Below the pieces are notes generated by a model. It was given only the letters and a program-made list of their open reading frames with translations, was not told the origin of the DNA and made no database searches. From the NCBI RefSeq assembly GCF_907164555.1, contig NZ_CAJQZC010000004.1, positions 62,001 through 126,000 on the forward strand: a stretch of 64,000 nt of DNA. The letters are read 5' to 3'. The DNA comes from Paraburkholderia saeva (lineage in GTDB: Bacteria; Pseudomonadota; Gammaproteobacteria; Burkholderiales; Burkholderiaceae). Of this stretch, positions 8,643 to 18,193 are shown in pieces. The translations under genes and the position numbers were made by a program. Position 1 is the stretch's first letter. Every line of letters begins with the position of its first letter.

Positions 8643-8834
8643 ATGTCCACGCTGACTTCCCTGATGCTCTCTGGCTGTCTTGCCTGGAGCCTTGCCGCCT
8701 GCAGCAGTGGGCCGCCGAAACCCGTGTTGCCGGACGGCCTGCATCGTGTGCCAGTCAATCGCGTGCCACCCGTACCTGATGTGCCGGCTGCGCCGAACCT
8801 GCCCGCTTCCCCGGACGCTGGATACCGGTCATGA
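8643..8834 (+). CDS. Small lipoprotein, VirB7-like
   Basis: This 63-residue protein has a lipoprotein signal peptide with lipobox LAAC, the acylated cysteine being residue 20. The mature part is proline-rich (PPKPVLPDG and repeated VPP/VPD units). VirB7 lipoproteins are short, poorly conserved and anchor VirB9 in the outer membrane; position between virB5 and virB8 fits. GAGGAGGACACC supplies a strong ribosome site for the ATG at 8643. Its stop overlaps the virB8 start (ATGA). Assignment rests on size, lipobox and context rather than sequence identity. Confidence 0.75.
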   Translation: MSTLTSLMLSGCLAWSLAACSSGPPKPVLPDGLHRVPVNRVPPVPDVPAAPNLPASPDAGYRS

Positions 8835-9541
8835 GCGCGCCGCACGACTACGGGCGCGTGCTCGACATCGAGGCGTCGCTCACTCACCTGCAGGAACGCT
8901 CCGAGCGGCGGGCCTGGCACGTCGCCTATGTAGCGGTCGGCGTGGCCGTGCTCAGTACTGCAGCACTCGTGGTGATGGTGCCGTTCTATCGCGTCGTGCC
9001 GCTGCCGATCGAGGTCGATCGCCTGACGGGTGAGTCTCAGGTCATCGACGTGCTCGATGCCCACCATGTGCATACGAAGGAAATCCAGGACAGGCACTGG
9101 GTCGAGACCTATGTGCGTGCGCGCGAGCGTTACGACTGGGGCCTGCTGCAGATGGACTACGACAATGTGCTCGCCATGAGCGATGACGTGGTCGCGCGCG
9201 ATTACCGCGGCACCTACAGCGGTCCCGACGCGCTGGACCGGCAACTGGGGCCCGGCGCTGAGCGGCGCGTTCGCATTCTTTCGATCACGCTGCCGCCAGA
9301 CGAGCCGGGTCATGCGGTCGTGCATATCGAGCGCACGTCGTTCAGGAACGGCCAAGCCGACGCCGAGCCGACGCAGCGTTTCGTGATCACGCTGGCCTAT
9401 ACCTACCGGCCATCCGTGTTCACGCGCGAGAGCGTGGCCATTGCCAATCCGTTCGGATTCAAGGTCACGGCCTACAGCCGCGATCCCGAATACACGCCGC
9501 CGGCTTCTGCGTCGGCGTCTAATGCCGGAGTTACGCCATGA
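8831..9541 (+). CDS. virB8: VirB8-like inner-membrane assembly factor
   Basis: This 236-residue bitopic protein has a short cytoplasmic N-terminus (with ASLTHLQERSERRAW), one membrane helix about residues 36-57 and a periplasmic NTF2-like domain of about 170 residues. Family motifs include the ETYVRARERYDW helix, DYDNVLAMSDD and a final NPFGFKVTAYSRDPE. VirB8 nucleates assembly of the secretion complex. It is coupled at both ends by ATGA overlaps with the lipoprotein and virB9 genes. Confidence 0.9.
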   Translation: MSAPHDYGRVLDIEASLTHLQERSERRAWHVAYVAVGVAVLSTAALVVMVPFYRVVPLPIEVDRLTGESQVIDVLDAHHVHTKEIQDRHWVETYVRARERYDWGLLQMDYDNVLAMSDDVVARDYRGTYSGPDALDRQLGPGAERRVRILSITLPPDEPGHAVVHIERTSFRNGQADAEPTQRFVITLAYTYRPSVFTRESVAIANPFGFKVTAYSRDPEYTPPASASASNAGVTP

Positions 9542-10362
9542 AAACGCTTCTCTCTGGTATCGCACTGGTGAGCCTGTTGTTCTCGGGCGTGGCCCATGCA
9601 GTCGACCTCCACGGTTGGGACGACGACTCGCGTGTCCGGCAGGTGATCTATCGCGCGGACGAGGTGGTACGCGTCGAGGCGCAGCGCGGCTTTGCCACGC
9701 ATATCGCGCTCGATCCGCATGAGCAGATCCAGGTCGTTGCGCCCGGCGACCGCGACGGCTGGCAGGTCGTCGCGAACAAGGGCGATCACGATGTCTACCT
9801 GAAGCCGCAGCTCGCCGCGCATGACTCGAACTTGGAGATCCGCACCGACCGGCGCAGCTACAGCTTTGATCTGGTGGTGCTGCCGCTCCAGTCGAAGTTC
9901 GGTAACGACCGTGTGATGTACCGCGTGACTTTCGTCTATCCGGACGAATTGGCGACAGAGGCGCACGCGGATTCGGATGCCGCGCTGGTCGAAAAGCGCC
10001 TGACGCAACCGCCGGCCGTTCGCAATGCAGGGTACTCGATGCAGATCATGCCGGACTCGGACGACATTGCGCCGACCGCGGCATGGGACGACGGGCGTTT
10101 TACGTATCTGCGCATCCCGAACAACCGGCGCATGCCGGCGATCTTCCGGGTGGCAGACGATGGCACGGAGAGCGTGGTCGACAAGCACGTCGACGGCGAC
10201 ACGATTGTCGTCCATGAGGTTGCGAAGCGTTTCGTGCTGCGGCTCGGCAGCGAAGTCGTCGGTATCTGGAACGACGCTTATGACATGGAGGGCTTACCGC
10301 CGCGTGATGGTACGACGGTCAGCGGTGTGAAGCGCGTCCTGCGGAGTCACGATGATGAATGA
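9538..10362 (+). CDS. virB9: VirB9-like outer-membrane core protein
   Basis: This 274-residue periplasmic protein has a signal peptide cleaved after VAHA (residue 21). The N-terminal CagX-type domain contains RVRQVIYRADEVVRVEAQRG, and the C-terminal half contains the conserved DDGRFTYLRIPNNRRMPAIF segment typical of VirB9. It forms the outer-membrane core ring with VirB7 and VirB10. Its start overlaps the virB8 stop, and its end overlaps the virB10 gene by 11 bases. Confidence 0.9.
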   Translation: MKTLLSGIALVSLLFSGVAHAVDLHGWDDDSRVRQVIYRADEVVRVEAQRGFATHIALDPHEQIQVVAPGDRDGWQVVANKGDHDVYLKPQLAAHDSNLEIRTDRRSYSFDLVVLPLQSKFGNDRVMYRVTFVYPDELATEAHADSDAALVEKRLTQPPAVRNAGYSMQIMPDSDDIAPTAAWDDGRFTYLRIPNNRRMPAIFRVADDGTESVVDKHVDGDTIVVHEVAKRFVLRLGSEVVGIWNDAYDMEGLPPRDGTTVSGVKRVLRSHDDE

Positions 10363-11566
10363 CGATACTCCGCGCAATCTGATCGAGCCCGACGATCCAT
10401 CCGGCGCGCAGCCTGGACGTAACCCGAACGAGGGTGCATCCGCTGCTCGCGGGATGCCGGCGGTAGGCCAATACCGTAGTGCCCGCCCGCGCGCCTGGTG
10501 GCTGACCCCGATTGTGATCGTCCTGGTCGTCGGTGCCGGCGCGGTCTGGACCGTGCACGGTTTCCTCGAGCGCCACGATGCCGAGGCGAAGGCGCGGCGT
10601 GATTCGGTCGCCGACACGTCGACCCAGGGCCGGGTGTTCAAGGATATTCCTGCGTCCGCGGTCGGTGCGGCATCCGCTCCGGTGCCCGCGAGCGGTGCTG
10701 TCCGACCCATTCCGGCTTCGGCAGTGATTGGCGTTACGCACGCCGTGGTGCCCCGCAGCTACTACGACGCGCCCTTGCTGGTCCCAGGCAACGGGCAGGA
10801 GACGGCAGCCGGGTTGCCCGGCGTGCTGGAGGCTGGCGGCGTGGCAGGTGTTGCATCGTCGGTGGCCGCAACAGTATCCAGCGGCGCAGGCGCCCCATCT
10901 GAGGCAGCGGGGCCGGCCGGTGGCGCGCTTGCCCAGGCGCTGACGCCGACGGCTACGCCCCGTGTGCGTGCCGCGATGCTCGGCAATCGCAGTCTCATTC
11001 TCGCGCAGGGCGCCAAGATCGACTGCGTGGGCGACGCGGCGTTCGATTCCACCGAGGCCGGCATTTCGACCTGCACGGTCACGAAGAACGTGTACTCCGA
11101 TGATGGTCGTGTGGTGCTGATCGAGCGCGGTTCGCAGATCAACAGCCAGTATCGCTCGAACCTGTCGCCAGGCCAGAAGCGCGTATTCGTGCTGTCGGCC
11201 CGCATCAAGACCCCGCATGGCGTCACGGTCGAGATCGATTCACCCGCAGCCGACGCGCTCGGCCGGATGGGCATGGACGGTTACGTGGACAACCACTGGG
11301 GTCAACGCATTGGCGCGGCGATGCTGCTCGGCATGACCCAGGATGCGATCGGTTATCTGGCGACACGCGGAGGTAACAGCAATGGATCGGTCGTGTACGA
11401 GAACACGCAGCAGCAGGGTAACGACATGGCCACGCGCGTACTCGACAGCACGATCAACTTTCCGCCGACGCTGAAGCAGAACCAGGGCGCGGAGTTCACG
11501 ATAGTCGTCGCGCGCGATCTGGACTTCGGATCGGTCTATGCGTTGCAGCCGGAGAGTGAGCAATGA
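10352..11566 (+). CDS. virB10: VirB10-like channel scaffold
   Basis: This 404-residue protein has a cytoplasmic N-terminus, a single membrane helix near residues 49-68 (WWLTPIVIVLVVGAGAVW), a long alanine/proline/valine-rich periplasmic stretch and a C-terminal TrbI/VirB10 beta-barrel domain (around LILAQGAKIDCV, ERGSQINSQYRS and SPAADALGRMG). VirB10 spans both membranes and links ATPase energy to opening of the outer-membrane pore. Either of two adjacent ATG codons at 10352 and 10355 may start it. Coupled to virB11 by an ATGA overlap. Confidence 0.92.
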   Translation: MMNDDTPRNLIEPDDPSGAQPGRNPNEGASAARGMPAVGQYRSARPRAWWLTPIVIVLVVGAGAVWTVHGFLERHDAEAKARRDSVADTSTQGRVFKDIPASAVGAASAPVPASGAVRPIPASAVIGVTHAVVPRSYYDAPLLVPGNGQETAAGLPGVLEAGGVAGVASSVAATVSSGAGAPSEAAGPAGGALAQALTPTATPRVRAAMLGNRSLILAQGAKIDCVGDAAFDSTEAGISTCTVTKNVYSDDGRVVLIERGSQINSQYRSNLSPGQKRVFVLSARIKTPHGVTVEIDSPAADALGRMGMDGYVDNHWGQRIGAAMLLGMTQDAIGYLATRGGNSNGSVVYENTQQQGNDMATRVLDSTINFPPTLKQNQGAEFTIVVARDLDFGSVYALQPESEQ

Positions 11567-12681
11567 TGCCCCGCACCGATATGCCCGATTCGTCACACGA
11601 CCCGGTGCTGGCCCGGCTGCCCGACGACGCATCCGTGCGCGAACTGATGCGGCCGTTCGCGCCGCTGCTCGACGATCCCGATGTGACGGAACTGGTGATC
11701 AACCGGCCGCAGCGCGTCCTGACCGAGAACCGGCTCGGCTGGCATGGTCACGATTGCCATGATCTCGATTTCGACCGGCTGATGTCCTTTGCGGTGGCCG
11801 TGGCCACGCTGACGAACCAGGAGATATCGGCCCAGCATCCGGTCCTGTCCGCGCTGCTGCCGGGGGATGCACGCATCCAGATCGTGGTGCCACCCGTTGT
11901 GTCGCCGCGCACGGTCTCGGTCACGATCCGCCGGCCGTCTGCGCGGGAGAAGAGCCTCGACGCCTACCGTGATGAGGGCCTGTTCGACGATACGGTGTGG
12001 CATCGGCCGGACGGACTCGATGCGGCGCTGCCGGTATTACGTGCTGAAGACCGCAATCTCGTCCAGTGCCTGGCAGAGCACGATTGGGGCGCCTTCTTCG
12101 AGCACGCGGTCACGGGCCAGCTCAATATCGTGGTCGTCGGCAATACAGGTTCGGGCAAGACCAGTTTCATGAAGACACTGTGCCGCTCGATCCCGCCGAC
12201 CGAGCGGATCGTGACGATCGAGGATGTCCGGGAACTCTTCATCCGGCACATCGAGAATTGCGTTCACCTGCTGTACAGCAAGGGTGGGCACGGCCAGGCG
12301 CGCGTGACACCCGCCGACCTGATCGCCAGCACGATGCGGATGCGCCCCGATCGCGTGCTGCTGGCCGAGTTGCGCGGCGCCGAAGCCTACGACTTCCTGA
12401 AACTCCTGACGGCGGGGCACGCAGGTTCGATCACGAGCTATCACGCGCCCAATGCTGCGGTCGCGATCGAGCGTTTCGCGCTGATGGCCAAGGAACACCC
12501 GGAGGCCGCCGCTTGGGACGATGCTGCGCTCAAGCGCCTGCTGTTCCTTACCATCGATGTCGTCGCGCACATGGAAGCGTGCTCTGTCTTCAATGCAGCA
12601 GGCGAGCGGACCGGCAGGCGCTGGGGCGTGACGGAAGTCTGGTTCGATCCTGTGCGCAAGGCGCGCACCGCGTTCGTGTAG
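11563..12681 (+). CDS. virB11: VirB11-like secretion ATPase
   Basis: This 372-residue protein is a traffic AAA ATPase of the GspE/VirB11 superfamily. Walker A is GNTGSGKT at residues 193-200; the Asp box TIEDVRELF and Walker B region PDRVLLAELRGAEAYDFL follow, then the His box GHAGSITSYHA. VirB11 forms a cytoplasmic hexamer that switches the channel between pilus assembly and DNA transfer. All motifs look intact. The gene for the coupling-protein membrane part follows after 9 bases. Confidence 0.93.
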   Translation: MMPRTDMPDSSHDPVLARLPDDASVRELMRPFAPLLDDPDVTELVINRPQRVLTENRLGWHGHDCHDLDFDRLMSFAVAVATLTNQEISAQHPVLSALLPGDARIQIVVPPVVSPRTVSVTIRRPSAREKSLDAYRDEGLFDDTVWHRPDGLDAALPVLRAEDRNLVQCLAEHDWGAFFEHAVTGQLNIVVVGNTGSGKTSFMKTLCRSIPPTERIVTIEDVRELFIRHIENCVHLLYSKGGHGQARVTPADLIASTMRMRPDRVLLAELRGAEAYDFLKLLTAGHAGSITSYHAPNAAVAIERFALMAKEHPEAAAWDDAALKRLLFLTIDVVAHMEACSVFNAAGERTGRRWGVTEVWFDPVRKARTAFV

Positions 12682-12690
12682 GGAGCGGCC

Positions 12691-13062
12691 ATGATCCAGT
12701 CGTCTTCTCACCTTCAGCATATGCGGACCGCCGCCGTAACGCTTGCCGTGCTGGCTTGCCTGTTTGGCGGACTGGCGGCATCGCTCTGGCTCGCATCATC
12801 GTTCCTGTACGCAAGCCTGCGGATCAATCCGCTGCACGCAGGCCTGTGGAGCTGGCTCGACGCCGTACTTGCCTGGCGGCACGGCCTGATGCCGAACACC
12901 GGTCGCAAGCTCGCAGCGGCGGCGCTCTTTGGCGTGCTCCTGTCCTTTGGTGGGCCGGCGTTCGGTCTGCATGCATTGTGGGAGCGCTCGAGCCGACGCC
13001 GTCTCTATGGCAGCGCGCGCTTTGCAAGCGAGTCGGAAATCCGCAAGGCGGGGCTGCTATGA
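12691..13062 (+). CDS. Membrane-anchor part of a split VirD4/TraG coupling protein
   Basis: This 123-residue protein has two strong membrane helices (about residues 11-38 and 70-92) and ends with YGSARFASESEIRKAGLL. The last motif is normally found inside full-length VirD4/TraG proteins, just upstream of the ATPase domain. The frame stops there with TGA, and the ATPase half starts in another frame at the overlapping ATGA. Together the two products equal one coupling protein. They may assemble as two chains, or the break may come from a frameshift. It would anchor the coupling ATPase to the inner membrane beside VirB10. Confidence 0.7.
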   Translation: MIQSSSHLQHMRTAAVTLAVLACLFGGLAASLWLASSFLYASLRINPLHAGLWSWLDAVLAWRHGLMPNTGRKLAAAALFGVLLSFGGPAFGLHALWERSSRRRLYGSARFASESEIRKAGLL

Positions 13063-14789
13063 CGATGCGCGCACACGTTGATACCACACCTGTGATCGTC
13101 GTTGGAGTATGGCGCGGGCGCCACCTGCGCTTTACCGGCCAGCAGTTTGTGCTGATGGCTGCGCCCGCCCGTTCGGGTAAGGGCGTCGGCATTGTGATTC
13201 CGAATCTACTCAGCTTTCCCGATTCGGTGGTGGTGCTCGACATCAAGCAGGAAAACTACGCCGTCACGGCCGGTTTCCGTCGCGCACACGGGCAGGATGT
13301 CTATCTCTTCAACCCGTTTGCCGAAGACGGCCGCACGCATCGCTATAACCCGCTGTCGGCAATCTCGGACGGTCTGTTCCGGGTCGGCGACATTCTCGCA
13401 ATCGGCTATGCCCTGTATCCACCGGGCGGGCACGACGATTTCTGGAAAGACCAGGCGAGAAATCTGTTCCTCGGCGTCGTGTTGCTGCTGTGCGAATGGC
13501 GTGATGCGCGCCGGGCCGGCAAGGGCGAGTCGATTCCCAATTACCCGGTCACGATGGGTGAGGTGCTGCGGCAGTCGTCGGGCAATGGCATGCCGGTGAA
13601 GACTTATCTTCAGCGCGCACTGGTTCAGCATCGCGACCTGCTGTCGGGATCGTGCGTCGACGCGATGAACCGTTTCCTGTCGAACGACGACAAGGTGCTG
13701 GCCAGTGTGCTGGCGACGTTCAACGCGCCGCTTACGATCTGGGCCAATCCGGTTGTCGATGCGGCGACGAGCGCGAACGATTTCGACCTGCGTGATGTGC
13801 GCCGCCGCCGCATGTCGGTCTATATCGGCATCACACCGGACCATCTGTCGGAAGCGGCCCTGCTCGTCAATCTCGTGTTCTCGCAGCTCGTCAACCTGAA
13901 CACGAAGCAGTTGCCCGAAGCCGATCCCGCACTGAAATTCCAGTGCCTGGTATTGCTCGACGAAATGACCTCGATCGGCAAGATCCAGATCATCGCACGC
14001 GCGGTTGCCTACATGGCAGGCTACAACCTGCGCCTGCTTTCGATCGTCCAGTCGATCGCGCAGCTCGAATCGGTGTACGGGCGGGCCGATGCGCGCACCT
14101 TCATTACGAACCACGCGATGCAGATCCTCTATGCGCCGCGTGAGCAGAAGGATGCGAACGACTACTCGGAAATGCTCGGCACGTTGACTGACCAGTCGCG
14201 CAGCGTAAGCCGGTCGAACGCGATCTTCGGCGGGCGGAGCGGATCGAGCGAGAGTGTGTCCGAGCAGCGCCGGCCGCTCCTGTTGCCGCAGGAACTGAAG
14301 GAGCTGGGGCGCGAGAAGGAAATCATTGTGCTCGAGAATACCCGACCGATTCTGGCCGACAAGATCTGCTATTGGCGTGATCCCGAGTTTGCCTCTCGCG
14401 TGATGACTGCGCCCGCTGTGCCGGCTATGAACCTGGCTCATTTCAGCGCCGTGGTCGAACGCCGACTGCGCGATCTGCGCCCCGACGAAATCGATCCAGA
14501 AGGTGCAGGGCTGATCCATCTACCGCCGGAGTATCTGGAAGTGCTGCAGGCGTGGGATCCCCGTGACCTGCCGCCGAACCTCGTCGATATCAGCGAGGAC
14601 GAGGCCGTGGCTTATGTGGAGCGGCATTTCGTGCTGCTGGGCATCCCAGCCAGAAAGGTCGAGCGGGTGGGGCGTCGTCTGGGCGCTGACGATCTTGATG
14701 TGGCGGAACTCGATTTCGTTGCACCGGCGCAGCGCGCGGCCCGGAACGGCTCGCCCGCCGGCTCGCCAGCGATGGGAGCCATGCAATGA
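13059..14789 (+). CDS. virD4: ATPase part of a split VirD4/TraG coupling protein (T4CP)
   Basis: This 576-residue soluble part carries the RecA-like motor of the type IV coupling protein, which brings the relaxase-DNA complex to the channel. Walker A is APARSGKGVG (residues 35-44), and the Walker B region reads LVLLDEMTSIGK. The conserved IPNLLSF, VVVLDIKQENY and LAQLES-type helices of the TraG/VirD4 family are present. It lacks its own membrane segment; that is encoded immediately upstream. The ATG at 13059 overlaps the upstream stop. The stop overlaps the primase start (ATGA). Confidence 0.88.
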   Translation: MTMRAHVDTTPVIVVGVWRGRHLRFTGQQFVLMAAPARSGKGVGIVIPNLLSFPDSVVVLDIKQENYAVTAGFRRAHGQDVYLFNPFAEDGRTHRYNPLSAISDGLFRVGDILAIGYALYPPGGHDDFWKDQARNLFLGVVLLLCEWRDARRAGKGESIPNYPVTMGEVLRQSSGNGMPVKTYLQRALVQHRDLLSGSCVDAMNRFLSNDDKVLASVLATFNAPLTIWANPVVDAATSANDFDLRDVRRRRMSVYIGITPDHLSEAALLVNLVFSQLVNLNTKQLPEADPALKFQCLVLLDEMTSIGKIQIIARAVAYMAGYNLRLLSIVQSIAQLESVYGRADARTFITNHAMQILYAPREQKDANDYSEMLGTLTDQSRSVSRSNAIFGGRSGSSESVSEQRRPLLLPQELKELGREKEIIVLENTRPILADKICYWRDPEFASRVMTAPAVPAMNLAHFSAVVERRLRDLRPDEIDPEGAGLIHLPPEYLEVLQAWDPRDLPPNLVDISEDEAVAYVERHFVLLGIPARKVERVGRRLGADDLDVAELDFVAPAQRAARNGSPAGSPAMGAMQ

Positions 14790-16648
14790 CTGCGCCCTAT
14801 GTAGATGAAGCGAACCGTGCGCGTGCTGCGCTTGCCGTGATTCCAGCCGACGACTACGAGACCTGGGTCGATATGGCGTTCGCGCTCAAACAGGGATTTG
14901 GCGACGAAGGTTTCGAGATCTGGGACGCGTGGAGCCGCACAGCAGCCAACTATGACGAGCGCGCGGCCCGGACGACCTGGCGCTCCGTCAGCGAGTCGGG
15001 CGGCAAGACGCTCGCCACCCTGTTCTGGCGAGCGCGCGAGCATGGCTTCGATCTCAGGCGCACACATTACCCAGACCGTATGACCGCCGTGCTCGCGCCG
15101 TCTCCTGCGGTACTGGCGCAGCGCGAGCATGAGGAAGCGCAGCGCCAGGCACGCCACGCAGCCGTTGCTCGCGAAGCTGTATCGATCTGGCAATGGGCGC
15201 GGCCGGTCGGACCAGCGCATCCGTATCTTGCGCGCAAGCACCTCGATCCGATGGAAACGTTGCGCGAACTCGATGCGATGGAACTGCATGCATTGCTCGG
15301 TTATGCGCCCGCCAGCGAGGAAAGACCGCTGACTGGGCGCGTGCTGATCGTGCCCGTGTGGAATGGACCGATCTCGACACTGGAGCTGATCGACGAGCAG
15401 GGACGGAAGTCGTCACTCGCTGGCGGCGCGAAGAAGGGTGGCTACTGGGTGACGGAGCCAACGCTGGCTCCGGCCAGTGAATCGTCGCTGATCCTGATTG
15501 CTGAGGGTATGGCGACGGCATTGTCCGCTGCGCGCGCGACGGACTGGTTTGCGGTGGCGGCGCTCTCAAGCGGGAATCTGGAGGTCGTGGCCCGGAGTAT
15601 GCGCGAACGGTACCCCGACGCAGATCTGGTCGTCCTGGGAGAACTCGGTAACGGTGAGGCACAGGCCCGGCGGGCAGCAGAAGAAGCACAGGCCCATCTG
15701 GTCTGGCCGCAGTTCGCTGCGGACGCGCGCATCGACGGCAAGGTGCCGAACGATTTCAGCGACATGGCGGTGCTGTCGAGCTTCGATGCCGTTGGCGAGC
15801 ACCTGCGTGCGGTGGTCCGCTCTGTTGTGCGGGCCGATGGCGAGTCGAAGTCGGATGTTCCCACCCCATCCGCCGTGACCGTAGTTGAGGTGGACAAGCG
15901 TGAGGAGGACGGAAAAATGGGCAACGTCAAGGAAAAGCTGTTGGGCGACGCAGGAGATAGTCCGCGTCGCCGGTCGTCGAAGCGTGGTGCGCCGAAACAG
16001 GGCGGGCCGGATGCGCCGGCAACGGAACCGGCATCCTCCGCTGCGGCGCCGTCGGCCGATTCTTCGGCGGCAGCATCGCCGGCTGCCGATCCTCCGGTGG
16101 CTGATGCACCGCGCTTCGCGTCGACGCGCCCGCCGGTCGGCGAGCCCCTGTTTGGCGTTGGTGACGTTCCCAACGAAGTCAGGGCGCTGGCCGAGCATCG
16201 GTTCGGCTCACCGCTCAGGATGGGCACGCCGCGCGAGAACGGCGGACCGTATCGCGGCGAGGTGTTCAACACGGAACACTATCTGATCCAGGAGGTCGCG
16301 ACGCGCAGCGTCGTGTTCCACCGCAAGGACCAGATGACGTTCGTCAATGACCGTCTGACATGGATGAACGAAAACGCCCGGCTGAACGGCTCCGAATTGC
16401 AGGTGGGGTATGACGGCAGTCAGGCGAAGGTCTATCCGTGGGACCGTGCGCGCGATCTACTGGATCGCACTGTTGCCTCGTTGAAGAAGTCCGCCCGGGA
16501 GCTCAATTTCAGTCCCAACCTGGAGGGCATGCTCGACCAGTTGCAGGCGAGATCCTGGGCACGCGTCCGGGAAGCACGGACTGCGGCGCTGGAGAAATCG
16601 AAGGAGCAAGGCGCATCCCGTGAAGCGGGCACAGAACCCGACCGATAA
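14786..16648 (+). CDS. TraC-like plasmid primase with PriCT-2 and Toprim-type domains
   Basis: This 620-residue protein starts with a PriCT-2-type helical domain (residues about 10-85, AFALKQGFGDEGFEIWDAWS and ATLFWRAREHGF), followed by a Toprim-like core (about 175-335, with LILIAEGMATALSAA and VVLGELGNGEAQARRAAEE). After a long Ala/Pro/Ser linker (about 370-455) a separate C-terminal domain follows (RGEVFNTEHYLIQEV, VVFHRKDQM), reminiscent of KfrB-like beta domains in plasmid proteins. Such primases are transferred or used to prime the incoming strand. The start overlaps the coupling-protein stop. The C-terminal domain identity is uncertain. Confidence 0.75.
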   Translation: MTAPYVDEANRARAALAVIPADDYETWVDMAFALKQGFGDEGFEIWDAWSRTAANYDERAARTTWRSVSESGGKTLATLFWRAREHGFDLRRTHYPDRMTAVLAPSPAVLAQREHEEAQRQARHAAVAREAVSIWQWARPVGPAHPYLARKHLDPMETLRELDAMELHALLGYAPASEERPLTGRVLIVPVWNGPISTLELIDEQGRKSSLAGGAKKGGYWVTEPTLAPASESSLILIAEGMATALSAARATDWFAVAALSSGNLEVVARSMRERYPDADLVVLGELGNGEAQARRAAEEAQAHLVWPQFAADARIDGKVPNDFSDMAVLSSFDAVGEHLRAVVRSVVRADGESKSDVPTPSAVTVVEVDKREEDGKMGNVKEKLLGDAGDSPRRRSSKRGAPKQGGPDAPATEPASSAAAPSADSSAAASPAADPPVADAPRFASTRPPVGEPLFGVGDVPNEVRALAEHRFGSPLRMGTPRENGGPYRGEVFNTEHYLIQEVATRSVVFHRKDQMTFVNDRLTWMNENARLNGSELQVGYDGSQAKVYPWDRARDLLDRTVASLKKSARELNFSPNLEGMLDQLQARSWARVREARTAALEKSKEQGASREAGTEPDR

Positions 16649-16706
16649 CGCACCTCAACGTGGTGCCCACATGAAAAACCATTCCTGAAAGATGCGAGGT
16701 GGCGAC

Positions 16707-18185
16707 ATGGTGCAGACAACTTCCGCGCAGGAGGCCGATCCGGTCATCAACGTGATCGAGCAGGACGTGCTGGGTAGCAGCGGCGGACCGGCTCCGTCGA
16801 ACGATCGTCAGGGCACGCTGGATTCGGCCGCGATGGATGCTGTATCCGCCCGGCGTCGGCGCGAGTTTGATACCGCCCGCGCGAGACTGCGCGATCAGGC
16901 GATGCGCGACGATCCGGGCACGTCGCGACAGGCCGGTGGCCACGCACCCGCCGACGCGGCGGGCGAGGTGGATCGCGGTCGTGCGCCGATCGACCAGCCG
17001 CCGGAACGCGTGCGTAAGCGCTACTTGCGTGCGGGCAACCAGTATTTCCTGAAGGATGCGCCGTATCAACTCGCGTTCGAGGATCTGGGCTCTTACCTCG
17101 TTACCGAACACAACCGCCCGGACGTGGTCGAGTCGATGATTGAAATGGCGCATGCCAAATCGTGGCGGCGTATCCGCGTGTCGGGCCACGAGGCATTTCG
17201 TAGCGAAGTCTGGTTGCAGGCGACGCTGCTAGGCATCGACGTGAGCGGCTACGAACCGAAGCCTGCCGACTTGGCCCGTCTGGCGGATGCCCGGCAGGCG
17301 CGACTGGACAATCGTATCGAGGTCGCGGCGGACGCTGGGGCGACGGCTGTTTCGGGCAAACAAGGCCGCACTGATGTGCGGCCGGCACCTGCGGCAGCTC
17401 CGCAGGTTAATGCGGGCACTGCCGTCAACGGAGCCTCGCCTTCCGCACCAGGACAGGATGCTGTATCGCCGCCGCGTTCCCCGGCAGCAGGCCGGAACGC
17501 GGCAAACGATGAACCCGATGCTCCGCGACGGTATGTCGGTGAGCTGCGCGATCACGGCAGCGCGCCGTATCTGCACAATCCCGCGCGCAGCGACTCGTAT
17601 TACGTGGTGTTCCGCGACCCGTCAGGAATCGATCAGGCGGTATGGGGCGTGGATCTTGAGCGCGCCATGCGTGAGTCGGGTGCCGGGATCGGGCAACAGG
17701 TGATGCTCGAAAATCTCGGCAAGCGTCTGGTGACCGTGCGGGTGCCGGTCCTTGATGGCGAAGGCAGGGTAATCGGCGAAGAGGATAAGGACGTTTATCG
17801 GAATACCTGGCAGGTGGAGGTCACGCAGCGCGACCGGACAGTTTCCCTCTCGCCTGTGCAACCCGCCAGTCCGGCGAATGGCGAGCCGCCGCAACGTGGC
17901 ACGCCACGCCAGGAAAGCGAACAGACGCTCCATCTAGCCGTACTGATCGCAGCGATGCGCGAGCAGGGCTTTGGCGAACGTTCGATTGCTCGCGTGCAGC
18001 AGCGGGCGGCACGCATGCTGGTCGCGTTCGAGACGGAGGGGATTCCTGTCCCGACGCCGAAGGTGTTCGATCCGAAGGCACCATCGGGCCGGGATCGTCG
18101 CGGGCGCCCGACACCCGGGCAAGCGCCAGCTCGCGAGATCGACCGGACACCGGTTGAGTCGCCGACGATGTCTCCGTCGCGTTGA
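16707..18185 (+). CDS. LPD7-domain relaxase-accessory protein
   Basis: This roughly 492-residue protein contains an LPD7-type segment (about residues 100-190: KRYLRAGNQYFLKD, DLGSYLVTEHNRPDVVESM, RRIRVSGHEAFRSEVWLQA). A second domain near 275-370 (GELRDHGSAPYLHNPARSDS, VWGVDLERAM, NTWQVEV) is often found at the C-terminus of MOBP relaxases. Between and after them are long Ala/Pro linkers. In many elements these domains are fused to the relaxase; here they form a separate protein two genes upstream of it. ATG 16707 follows GAGGTGG and is preferred over 16692. It likely assists relaxosome function. Confidence 0.7.
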   Translation: MVQTTSAQEADPVINVIEQDVLGSSGGPAPSNDRQGTLDSAAMDAVSARRRREFDTARARLRDQAMRDDPGTSRQAGGHAPADAAGEVDRGRAPIDQPPERVRKRYLRAGNQYFLKDAPYQLAFEDLGSYLVTEHNRPDVVESMIEMAHAKSWRRIRVSGHEAFRSEVWLQATLLGIDVSGYEPKPADLARLADARQARLDNRIEVAADAGATAVSGKQGRTDVRPAPAAAPQVNAGTAVNGASPSAPGQDAVSPPRSPAAGRNAANDEPDAPRRYVGELRDHGSAPYLHNPARSDSYYVVFRDPSGIDQAVWGVDLERAMRESGAGIGQQVMLENLGKRLVTVRVPVLDGEGRVIGEEDKDVYRNTWQVEVTQRDRTVSLSPVQPASPANGEPPQRGTPRQESEQTLHLAVLIAAMREQGFGERSIARVQQRAARMLVAFETEGIPVPTPKVFDPKAPSGRDRRGRPTPGQAPAREIDRTPVESPTMSPSR

Positions 18186-18193
18186 GGTGAATC

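Noticed and set aside
7763..9565. 600-codon minus-strand frame across virB5-virB8
   Set aside because: It is antisense to well-supported virB genes and shows no domain.
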